A stretch of DNA of 64,000 nt from Angiostrongylus vasorum (Eukaryota; Nematoda; Chromadorea; Rhabditida; Metastrongylidae): contig JADANN010000108.1 of NCBI GenBank assembly GCA_018806985.1, forward strand, positions 1,364,001 through 1,428,000, written 5' to 3'. The translations under genes and the position numbers were made by a program. This document shows, piece by piece, positions 11,878 through 22,009 of this stretch. The first letter of the stretch is position 1. Each line of letters starts with the position of its first letter. Below the pieces are notes generated by a model that saw nothing but the letters and a program-made list of their open reading frames with translations, had not been told where the DNA came from and ran no database searches.

Positions 11878-13463
11878 CGCCGTGCTGTTGCATGTGGGAT
11901 ACCGCATATTGTAGCTGCTAGTGGAAAATAGGCCTTCGAGTCAGTACTCGGCACCGAATATTCACTAGCTTTTAGCAGAATGCTCGACTTCGTGAGAAGA
12001 CGCCACGCGGGACTTTTCGTAGTTGTCACAGAGCAATATCTCAAACTCGGGTAATTAAACCTTTAATACACAAATACAAAGTAATGAGTAGAGGAAGGAC
12101 GTGAGCTAAAGCTATGAGGTGCTAAGGCTAGTAGTGAAGTGAGGCTAACAACGAGATAATGGCATTCGAATATTACTATGCCATTAATAAGTAATTAACA
12201 CAATTACATTAACAGTAATAATGAATAATTACCAAGAAGTAACCGTTGGTTAGCCGTGAGCGATGCCGCGTCGCGTCTATCCGCGGCCGGCGCGGCGGCT
12301 GAGGTAGACAGGATGCTGCGGGCGGAGGAAGGAGACTGTATGCTGAGGCGGAGAGGGATACAGACGGGCCGTATTTCCGGCTGAGCTATGATTTCAACAT
12401 TATAGCGATGAGGTGCATTTTAGTGGATCAATGAGGACAGTAAGTGATGAGTCATCTACGGAACACAGTCAGGCGGCTGGTCGTGGATAACGCTATGTAA
12501 GCAACGTGAAGTTGGAGCATCGATGGGTGCCACCATTGCCTAAGAGTCAAGGACCACTATGATAATGGCTGGAAACTGATAAGCCTATAGCGGCTTAACA
12601 GAATACACAGCATAAGCTGGCCGCTCAGCGGCCTTGTACGCATGGCGTACCGTGTGGGAGGAATGGTACATGCCATCGATGGCGTTGCAGACAGAACGCA
12701 TTTTAGTATAGCCGCCGCTACTGACAACGCACCGCAGATCAATTCATAAACAATGAACAGTGACACTAGGATGAGGATCAGGATGATGATGACGATACAA
12801 TGAGCTGGTGGGAAACGTGACGTAGTGACGATGATGCGAAGTTAACGTACAATTCGCAACTGTCATTCAATAATGATATGATGAGTCCAATGTACAGTAA
12901 TGACTATGTGCAGTATGACTTTACAACTGCGATAATCTACATTGGTGACACACGAGATCAATACGGTACGGATCTAGAAGGCGAACGAGCCCTGACAGGC
13001 GCGAACCAGGATAACAATTCACGAAGCTATTTATATGCTTTCGGAGAAGGCGGTATTTGGCATAGGTCCAGCATCATTACCGAAAACATCCGTCGGCTAC
13101 CTCTCCATATCCTCTCAAAATCCTATGGTCAGCTGGCAGACGACTGCTCTCGCCAGCATCCTCATTCTCATCTTGTTATTGTACGCACGATAACTTTTGG
13201 ACAGTAATAACAAACAACAAGTTCGGATTCTAAGAATAGGTTTGCATAACAATACTGTTTACAGCGATCAAAGTTCCTTAGGATGGGACCAAGATATTTA
13301 CGTTCTACGACATTTGCTAGGTAACTTGAGAAAAACGGATATGACACTTATTTCCGAAACATACAGTCATACAAAGATAGGAATAGATATAGAAGAAAAA
13401 TAGTAACTATTCTGGGAATAGCTGCTATACCGCATGTGTTGTTCATGTGGGATGACGAGTGGC

Positions 13464-13495
13464 TCTGAGGAAGGTGAAATCGCCGAAATGTCAGC
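13464..13495 (+). ncRNA. Hammerhead-ribozyme-like core, right end of the 1.8-kb element
   Basis: On the plus strand the order is CTGAGGA, then GGTG-AAAT-CGCC able to form a 4-bp stem II with a 4-base loop, GAAA, then TGTC. All the invariant blocks (CUGANGA and GAAA) are present in order. There is one additional A between the CUGANGA box and stem II. No downstream stem I partner was checked rigorously. Confidence 0.4.
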
Positions 13496-13644
13496 CATCG
13501 AACAACAACGGCAACTTATACCAACCTCGTATCAGATCAATAAGGGCAGTTCGTAAGAACATATATTACATATAATCTGATTTAGCCATCTCTAGCGATC
13601 CACAACCTTCCTTCTTTTTCCTTGTCCACCATTATTTCCACTAT

Positions 13645-13885
13645 TGTTCTTTTATTTTACATGACTCATCATCATATCTATTGTGCGGATCCCTGCACCT
13701 CCTGCATTGGATTCGTTCTTTTCTCGCACTCATTGTTCACAAAGGCCTTCGAACACTTCGTGTTCTTTTTTTCGGCTGTTGCTCGAGGAATTCATCTTAT
13801 TAATGTCGTAGAATGTTGATCGAGTCTATTCTCTTTGCAATCTTGGAAATGGACGAGCTAAGGCGTTCCCATGTAGAATAGAGGA
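13645..13885 (-). repeat. SINE-B, minus-strand partial copy
   Basis: Reverse complement of the SINE-B tail and body. ATGACTCATCATCATATCTA near 13660 corresponds to the tail with ATAAAATAAAATG. TGTGCGGATCCC corresponds to GGGATCCGCACA, and TAATGTCGTAGAATG to the CATTCTACGACA block. The head is missing. Confidence 0.7.
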
Positions 13886-14469
13886 GAAAGTAGGGGGAAT
13901 AGGCCGAACCAGCATCTTGCTTCCCGATAGATTGAATCAGTAACTATTGCGCTATCCCTCCTCATCAACCAGAAAGTTCGCTCTGCGTCCAATTCCAGCA
14001 TATCCGTTGATCCTTACGTGATTTCAGGATTCCGAGATCCTAGTAAATGAGAAGAAGATCACAAAAACAACAGAGCTATCGCAGAATGATCGGTGGTTTT
14101 GTTTTTCCGCCTTCATATATGTATAAATTCATAAACGGATCGCTTAATGAACTAAGAATTTCCTATTGTTGTCAAGAAATAGGACTTGTTTTTTCATGAT
14201 ATTCTTCGGTGGGAACCACCTATACGTTTTCAATAATCCAGTAAAAAAGTGGCGCTCGTACGGATATCACCTGTCAGGCAGCTCAGAAGGAGATCGCACA
14301 AAGAGCAGCTATCGCAATCTCCAATGGAGGAAACAAGCGCAAAGGTCAGTCTTCACCCTCAATCTCCTCGTACACTAACTAAGAGTATGTAACATGATGT
14401 ATTAAACTTCTCATCAATAATGTAGCATTGGAACTGAATGTGAATATTTTACTTTTTTTTTCTGCCGAC

Positions 14470-14640
14470 TACAATTTTCTGATGGCACTGGTCGATAAAA
14501 CTAGCTGAGGGACAGCCGAAACGAGGGACCTGCATGGTGTGGTGGTGAACACGTTAGCCCCGAGAAAGGGTAATAGCGCGTTCGCTCCCCACCGCAGACA
14601 CCTGCGGCTTTGGAGTTTTGCGAGTATCTCAGCATCGCGG
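14470..14640 (-). repeat. Repeat D, minus-strand copy
   Basis: Carries the complement of the repeat D core: AGCGCGTTCGCTCCCCACCG, CACCTGCGG and TTTTGCGAGTATCTCAGCAT at 14575-14636. It lies within the decayed kinesin gene, between two late islands. Confidence 0.8.
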
Positions 14641-16021
14641 TCTTCTAGACAGAAGTGCATGGTTTCTCAAATCCAGGAACAGAAACAGCTAAAGTCTTTA
14701 GTTCTTCTGATATAGTTATAGATTCTTCTATATTCAATCCATATGACATGTCTTAGGTGAACGTGATTTATTCCGAGGAAATAAGCACACAAATTAGAAG
14801 GCAGCCAAAAATAGAAACAATGTATGGACATAAAAACATTGCATTTACTCTAAAATCTTAGGCATTTCAAATCAAACAACAAGTGGTTCTCGAAATCGTA
14901 ATTTAAAGAAACTTCGAGGAACGTGATCCATTTCACGAAGCTCCGGATTCGAAGACTTTTCTGGGAATGGCGATAGTGTTCCTGCAGCCACTTGCTTATC
15001 TTATGGACTCAGAAGAAACGTATCCGATCGTCGATGCTTTTGGTAAAGACATACAGTATGCTTTCCAACACACTCATTTCAGCACTAAGCCTGGATTTTC
15101 GTTCATAATTGATTCCTTAGTTCAGTTCTTGTTTTCGATCTCCTGTGAATTAGACACATAGCTAATCGACACTGACGGATCGCACGAGCTTTAATGCAGT
15201 TATGCTCCACTTTATTTCTTCATGATCGACGTCTTTTTGGTGTGGCCAGTTTCATGCATGCATGGTAGTGCTTTGAGGTATCGCAATTCATAAACTGCAT
15301 CTATCTGCGGAAACAGCCGATTGAGAGGAACAACAATGTCCTCCATCTCAAAGTAATTACTGAGGACGCTTGAGTTCTCTTGGAGCAGCTCAGTCTATCT
15401 TATTATCGCCTATGTGTCGTCGACCTTCCTTACCATACGACCAATCCGTTTCTGTTCTGTTTCACATTAACCTGTATCAAAAAGCTGAATATTTGCCGAG
15501 GATCAAATGTACGGAGTTCCACCCGACCTTGTCGATGCCGAGTTTACTTCAGGAACTACTCCCCAAGTATTTTCTGTGTGTCCTTCACATTGGTTTTCTT
15601 CATGAACATGGGACATACAATAAGATATCATGATCAGAACGGCATCTATAACGATGCTATCGTAGAAGAGGCTCCTCATGAATTGAGCATTTCTCTTGTC
15701 TACTCATATCCTTTCCAAAGCTCCGTCGAGCCGTTTCAGCATCGTTATGCTTCATTGTTACTTCTGAAGATGGTGTCGCCGAATGAATGAAAGTTTGCTG
15801 CAAATTTTCCATCGATACGTATGTCACCTTTATATCAGTTGACCGATGTCATCATCTGCTGTCAACAAGTTGCGGTCGCCCTCACGGATCTCCTTTTCTG
15901 AACGTAAATTTGGTAAGGATAACGGGACAACTGTCTTAGTCAGTAAGAAATAATTAAAGCTGCATTTTGTCTACATATCGATAGCATGATCCCAACCTTC
16001 CTCAAGTTTTGAATGTAAAAA

Positions 16022-16299
16022 AGGATAAAGCTCTAGGCGTTGATCAATCCTTGAGGGATGCGTCATGCATTCGACTTCATTAAGCATCGTTTGGAAGTGA
16101 CTGAATACATATCTGGCCTTTACAATGACTCACGGTGGCCTCCCGATGTATCGAGCCAATGCTGCTATCCTCCCAGACAAGTCTGGTACCAATTTGCCGA
16201 CCTCGGAGAGATGGAAGGCTTGGTGTGCCATGAGTGCGGAGATCGGTTCCACGTGTCTGTTGCAGGGTGCCACCGACCGCTGCGCCACACGCGTCCCGT
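16022..16299 (-). repeat. SINE-A copy
   Basis: The minus strand reads from a tRNA-like head at about 16299 (GTGTGGCGCAGCGGTCGGTG as box A region, box B near GGAACCGATC) to the tail AGCTTTATCC at 16022. It sits in an intron just before the last kinesin island, antisense to it. Confidence 0.85.
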
Positions 16300-17261
16300 T
16301 TTTTTCATTTCAAATATAATGAATTATAAAGGCGCATTTTGGTTCAAGAACAAATCGATAGATGATTCGAATTCAGGAAATGAGCTCGGAGAAATCTCGG
16401 TGTTGCTGGCGCCGTGTAACACCGCCGGCAAGGAACTACAGGCAGAGTACGTGGACGACCCGCAGCAGATCGTGAGACTACACGTTATTCTACCTCCATT
16501 ATGAACTATGTTCGTACTTCAAAATAAAGCACACCGTGTCCAATAGATCGCTGAATCATCCCTATCGTTCGCAACTGAATCGAGCAGGTCCTTCGAGAAT
16601 AAAAAGGGCTTCCAAGCAGCTCGCACTTTGTATTTCCCACTCTTTTAGCGGCTATTTTCCTGCTTGTCTTAAATATCTCTAAGCAATTTTCCGTTGTTTT
16701 TCCTCAGCATTCATACCGATGTTTGCATTTCTATACATATCAATACCGAAAAAATGAAAACAAAAGATAAACAGATACGATAACTTCTGAATAAGAAACA
16801 AGAAAATACCGAACGCTTTGTTTTTATAGTGGATTCTTAGCATAATTAAGATGGAATTTGGGAAAAAAAAATCGTTGCGAATCCGATTTTGCTTTGCTTT
16901 TCTGGAAGAGTTCCGCACATCTGTATGGGAAGAAACAGGCTTTACGGCTTTACGTCAATGGGGTTGGGTAAAAAAAAATAAAAGAAAGTTTCCTCCAATT
17001 AAAGCAATACTTGGACCGACTTCATAGAAAGGAATGAAATGAAGCACAAAAAACAACGAATTTTCAGGCCGATGTGCGTTGTGGGTTAAGGAATCTGGAG
17101 ATTAAGTAAATAAACATAACAAGGATAACAATGTAACTTTAAGGATATCGTATTTAAGATTGGGAAAGCATACGGATTTATGGTGGAAATCCTATCGGCC
17201 AGAGGATTTCCTAGGCGAAACGAAAAGATGGGTTCACAATAACTTTTTACATATAGTAAGG

Positions 17262-17640
17262 AATTAGCACAGTGGTAGAAATACCGATCATCACGATCAC
17301 GGTGCTAGTCCGATCCCGCTCCTAGTTCACCAAGTCTTTCATTCCTCCGGTACAAGGAAATCGGTCTTGGACATGTCTGGAAAAAGCGCTCTCTGCAATC
17401 CAAATGGGAAAGATTTAGCTCAGCTATCTCAGGACTCCAGGGAGAATCTGCTTGATCAGTAAGCATTCAACGACATTCGCGATAAAAGGACAAATTTTAA
17501 GCGGCAGCCGAAGCCACTGGTAAAGGATGGAAGGCCTCCGTGGATGATGGATGCGAGGAAAGGAACTGACTGAGAGGAGTGCTGGGATTATCACAGCAGC
17601 GGTGAAAGACGGGTCGTATAAAAAAAAAGAAATGAGGTAT
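17262..17640 (+). repeat. SINE-B, near full-length copy
   Basis: Starts with a tRNA-like head at 17262-17330: TTAGCACAGTGGTAGAAATA as box A, GGTGCTAGTCCGATCCC as box B. It continues through the AATCTGCTTGATCAG and ACATTCGCGA blocks and ends in an A-rich tail at 17620-17640. Order and length match the copy at 30003-30370. Confidence 0.85.
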
Positions 17641-19119
17641 TCGGTTCTTCTGCGTAACATATCAACGTATATTGCAATAAATATTATCTTGACGGAATTT
17701 ATATATCGATGTTGGAAATTACTTCAGAGTTCTTGCAGTACTACTTTTCAATGATAAGGAGGCTACGAGCACGTCACTGCAGCCTGGAAGCAGTCCGTCG
17801 TTCTCGCACGAACACGTTTTCACGCACAAGTCGATCTCGCAGGAGGTGAATCGATAAGCTCGAGAACTGCCACACGAACAGTGTACTTCTTCTTCCACAA
17901 ACAACCATATTTTGTATCAATCAAAGATTGCACTAGAGCGACTCTTTCGTCAAAGAACAAGGAGAGACCGCCCATCACTTGTACCGAATAGGAATGCCTG
18001 TTAGTCACAAGCTATGAAGTGCTGAAAAAAGCGGAATTACAGTTAGTGGACTATGTTCTGCATTCTGATCTCTGTATCACTTTGTGGGGAACTCAAAAAA
18101 GCACGACATCTCAACCGAGCACAAAACCATGGAAAACAGTTAAAGGTATGTTCAAATGATTGAACTGTAATGCTGTCCACAGTATAAAAGAACCAAAGCA
18201 ATCATGTCTATTTCAAATAAGTCTTCAATGTCTATTTCAGGAAATCGGGGAAAAACATCGGCCGAGGAAAAGTCGTCGCTTGAAAAAAGCCGAATTCTCA
18301 ACATCAAAACGTCACATCAAACATCGGAACCCAATTAATGGAGAATAGGATAAGTGGCGCTGAGAAAAACAAAAAGATACAGAACCGTACTTCTCAGCAC
18401 AGAATAAGGTCGAAGCTCAAGAATTTAACTTTTGGGAGCAAAAGCACTACTTAGAGATATCTCTCTCAGCCGTTTTCGTAGAGTTACCATAATCAGACGA
18501 CAGCTAACACTTCTTCGCTAGCATGCCATTCTCGGCATACATCTCAAACCCTCGAAGTCCCAAAAAACCACCGTCTAAGACGAGATGATCGCGAAACCCT
18601 TCAAAGTCAGACCAATCTTAAACGAATACACTTTTCCTTTTTTTACTGAAGCTTTCTTTTTATACAACAAATATGAGTATACCAGCAAAAACCTTGCCAT
18701 CTCTTGGAACTGTGGTGGAAAATGTTAACTATATGTGAAGCTATCAATATATTAAGCTTTAATATTGTTAAAAATACATCGTTTAATCGATAAGGAATTA
18801 TCGTACGTCTCACGTAAACATCTCAACACCAACAAAAATAAATAGATGAACAGAAAAAGGTCAACTTCCCAACAAAAACTGTTATAGACGAGTCTGGTCC
18901 AAACTCATATAATTTCGATAATAATTACAATAAGAATAAAATTAACATCAGCTTGTACTGAATACACACCAGGACGTCTTTGTTTTGTAAATTGATTTCT
19001 GCCTACAGTTCACTTTCTAAAATATGCCTATATTCTTGGATGAAAACACTGAAACTAGCAAAACTCCTTATGGAAACTAAGTACAATCATTTCAGTGATA
19101 AACTAGCACTGAAGTAACA
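17641..19119. other. Intergenic stretch downstream of the Derlin gene
   Basis: No gene or repeat family is recognised. The part nearest 19119 should contain the Derlin 3' UTR, but I see no canonical AATAAA on the minus strand in the first 300 bases. Confidence 0.5.
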
Positions 19120-21526
19120 TCATTCATTCTCAACACCCCAACCAAATCCTCCAGGTCGTTCTTCTTCCGGTACTGGCTCAGCGGTTCGTTCATCACATAA
19201 CCACTTCAACCAACCAGGTGTCACAAGCAAACGCATTCCGTGTTGTTGGTATGGGAAGACATCTTCCAAGAAGAAGTAGAAATGTCCACATGCGATTCCT
19301 GAAGATTTGTTTCTAACTTTTTATATATCTTTGTTTAAAGTCTGACGCATTAAAAACTTTAGAAACTCGCAATCTAACGTTGCAGGAAGAAATACGAGGC
19401 TGAGAAAAAAAAATTGGGAAGTTTCAGACTGCGAAATATCGAAAAAAACGAAAAAATAGATTCAGAAAAAAACACTTCGGGAAGTATTAGGTTGGAAACA
19501 AACTTCGTACTGCAGTTTGATAACACTTGTAATTTCCATTAAAAGGATTATTACATTTAATTGAGAAACCTCTGAAAGATTCTTCAGCTTATCACATTAG
19601 AAGGATACAAGAGCGATTAAGACGTTAGTTAGCAAATAACTCCACTGATCAATAAATGACCACTACAAAGTTCCATCTTTCCGTCCGTGGCAAGAAAGCA
19701 GCAACGCGAATGTGGCAGAGGTTATCAACGCCGTATTTAAGAATACCACTGTGTTATAAAGGGTAAAGCTCTCGGCGTTGATCAATCCCTAAGGAATGCG
19801 CCATGAATTCGACTTCATTAAGCGTCGTTTGGAGCTGACTGAATGTATATCTGGCCTTTACAATGACTCGCGGCAGCCTACCGATGCACTGAGCCAGTAC
19901 AGCTATCCTCCCAGACAAACCTGGTACCAATTTGCCGACCCCGGAGGATGGAAGGCTTGGTGGGCCATGGGCGAGGGCATCGATTCCACGTGTATGTTGC
20001 AGGGCGCTTCCGACCACTGCGCCACACGCGCCCATCCATTGTACCATAGTGTATAAAAACCCACTTGTTCGACCTCTCGATCAATAACGAAGAGGTCAAT
20101 AACAAGAAAAAAGAGATGAAAAAAAAACAAAGAATGGTGGTCTCCAAAAGTTAGGATTTCACCTTGATGGAATAATACAGTAGGTACTTTGTTGGCTATC
20201 TGTCAATTTCAAAAATTTCATACCAGTCAGTGAAATCCAATATAAGTAGTGATATGTTCGTTTAAAGTTTATAGGCTAAGCTATTTTACGCCAATTATAA
20301 GCCATAAAAGAATCATATTTTCCACAATATGCTAAGATTTGTGTACCCTTATACTGAGAGGGCCGCGGATGTTCTAGAAGTTTCTTGAGTTTACTTGATG
20401 TCATTATTTCTATTAGAAAAGCAATAGATTTTTAAAATTGTCATACAAAACTTACTAGCTAACATAGTCTCAAAAAGTTTATAATAATAATTTCTTCATT
20501 CTTTACGCACCCATAAAATCTACGATGGCGTTGTTCCCCAATAAAAGAGAAAACAGCAGCAACACCCAAGGTAAATAAGGAGCAGTAAACGAAAGAACAC
20601 CAAAGAAGTTCATCTAAAAAAAACCACGGAGATTAACACAGAGAAGTTGCAAAACAATAAAAAAAATAGTAGAAAATAAGAAAAGAGTGGAAACAAGAAA
20701 TACTTGTATATGTGGGTTTCTGCGACTCCAAACATACACGAGCATAATTGTAAACGCTTGACCAAGAAATACCATTTGCACAAATATTCCACATATAATC
20801 TAAAAAATATAACAACTATGAAGTAACCAAATTAATCCCAGAACAGTGCAAGTCTATTCCTACGACGCCGGAAAACTTCGGCGTAGCTATTTAAGTTGAT
20901 TACTATCTAAAATACGTAGAAACCTAGAAGGACATCTTCTACTTTTTGTTATTCGAACAAGCCAAGCGACGCGACTAAAACGGCTCACCATTAAAATTCC
21001 TCCAAGCAAAAACATATAGACAAAATCAGCTCTGCGTCCACGGAACGAACCTTCTTCTAACATCATACAATAGCGATAAGTAAAAATCATATTGAACATG
21101 AAACTAAAGCCGAATGACCCAAAGAAACAAAATGAGGTGATTAGTCGCCAGAACTGAAATCGAAGGAAGTTATGAGTAGTTAAGACCAGCTGGAATACCG
21201 CTCAAATCGATGAATATTTTATAAAACATGAGAGAAGAAAGCAAAATTATGCCACTCATTGGCCCAACATCAAAAAAAGAACTATTAAAATCACTAGGAA
21301 TCACTTGCAAAGAGATGCCTCTTAGATGTACCTGATACTGCTTCACAATCAGTTCCCAATTAAAGTATAGATGGAACGGAGTTATGAAGTCAAGCTGCTA
21401 AAAGCCAATTAATGAACGGAGCAATTCAAGCTGAAAGAAATCGAAAACTGGTTGGAAACATACCACCGCCAGTGTCGCCAAAACACATGCGGTCGCATAT
21501 GTCCTCGTCACCGGAGGCATATCCAT
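19120..21526 (-). CDS. der-2: Derlin, ER membrane protein of ER-associated degradation
   Basis: Six exons: 21526-21464, 21394-21332, 21153-20989, 20799-20704, 20613-20511 and 19298-19120, with GT-AG introns and matching phases. They encode about 222 residues ending TGA. Derlins are rhomboid-like pseudoproteases that help move misfolded proteins out of the ER to the proteasome. Visible family blocks are [18 protein letters not shown] at the N-terminus, [11 protein letters not shown], the WR motif in QFWRLITSF at the exon 2/3 junction, MLLEEG-like [28 protein letters not shown], and [13 protein letters not shown]. The C-terminus is [12 protein letters not shown]. Several hydrophobic spans fit the multi-pass fold. 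The start could be Met-1 or Met-3 (21520). The gene follows TRAP1 on the same strand, as in C. elegans, where R151.6 (der-2) and R151.7 (hsp-75) are neighbours. Intron 5 carries a SINE-A. Confidence 0.93.
19759..20034 (-). repeat. SINE-A in Derlin intron 5
   Basis: Full-length copy: tRNA-like head near 20034 (GTGTGGCGCAGTGGTCGGAA) and tail TTTACCC at 19759. It is in the sense orientation relative to the host gene. Confidence 0.88.
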
Positions 21527-21550
21527 ATATACATCTATCAAGTTCTGCAT

Positions 21551-21577
21551 CTGGAAGTGATCAAGTTGCTCCCCTAA
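21551..21577 (-). promoter_or_regulatory. Candidate trans-splice acceptors for the Derlin mRNA
   Basis: On the minus strand two AG sites follow pyrimidine-rich stretches upstream of the Derlin ATG: TTATCCTTAG (AG at 21575-21574) and CACTTCCAG (AG at 21552-21551). They are 47 and 24 bases before the ATG. Nematode downstream operon genes receive an SL leader at such sites. Which site is used is unknown. Confidence 0.45.
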
Positions 21578-22009
21578 GGATAACAGAAACTGCAAACTGT
21601 ATTGAATGAAGGATACGGAATTCATCAAGAATAGGTACGGTAACAAGTAGAAGAGGGAACCACCTAGAACAGCCACTAATGTTGAATTTAGTTGTAAAAG
21701 CAAATAATTTATCATAACAACAAAGAAAAACTAACGAAGGTAGGTGAAGACAACAAAGTATCATTCCACAACATTTCACATCACTGCAGAACATCAATCA
21801 ACGATGGCTGGACCGGAGAACTTAGAAGCAGATGGTTATTACAAGATTCCTATATTCATAATCTAAAAAAGAGGAAGAAAAGTTATGAGGAGGAGGATAT
21901 CCTAACAAAATAACTAATAGTCCGAGGTTGTGAAACAATGTCACACACTTGAAAACAACAAACATGTGTACAGTTGATCCTTATGCATTTATACACTCTT
22001 TAATGGCAA

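Larger units (their letters stand above)
11757..13577. mobile_element. 1.8-kb element with about 145-bp terminal inverted repeats
   Basis: The left end (about 11757-11900) and right end (about 13430-13577) are inverted copies. They share ATATATGTTCTTA, GAACTGCCCTT, ACGAGGTTGGT-type blocks and the GGCGA/CTTCACCTTC block. The interior contains a GC-rich palindromic stretch at 12260-12305 and no frame I can assign to a transposase or reverse transcriptase. Each terminal repeat contains a hammerhead-like core. The inverted arrangement fits either a non-autonomous DNA transposon or a Penelope-like element with inverted pseudo-LTRs. It lies inside the kinesin remnant. Confidence 0.7.
5541..16471 (+). 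pseudogene. Decayed kinesin-3 family motor gene
   Basis: Exon-sized islands read in order as a kinesin-3: 5541-5683 P-loop (GQTGNGKS at 5623-5646, preceded by AGYNCSLFAY); 8105-8219 [16 protein letters not shown] to [11 protein letters not shown]; 8341-8444 AHTIVKLMIVVQ and KSEINLVGLAG; 9635-9778 EGDRLK and LGRVIKALHEKQ; 9983-10054 IPYRDSVLTYLLKNALEGNS; 14028-14092 (EILVNEKKIT) and 14208-14259 (NHLYVFNNPVKK), an FHA domain; 14278-14344; about 14892-15055 (DPFHEAPDSKTFLG, FLQPLAYLMD); 16377-16471 (NELGEISVLLAPC, YVDDPQQI). Kinesin-3 motors carry organelles along microtubules towards plus ends. Damage: TAG at 5590 in the motor, an extra TG at about 5574, Asp to Gly in the switch II DLAG motif, a frameshift near 9690, and no AG acceptor before 14208. 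I judge it a pseudogene; the closest type is KIF13/KIF1 (C. elegans klp-4 or klp-6). Confidence 0.75.

Noticed and set aside
12557..13403. Coding capacity inside the 1.8-kb TIR element
   Set aside because: The three open frames (69, 109 and 68 residues) show no transposase or reverse-transcriptase motif and no conserved spacing.
16026..16310. Possible tRNA genes at the heads of SINE-A and SINE-B copies
   Set aside because: Boxes A and B are present but the acceptor stem and anticodon arm cannot form, and the same heads recur with long non-tRNA bodies.
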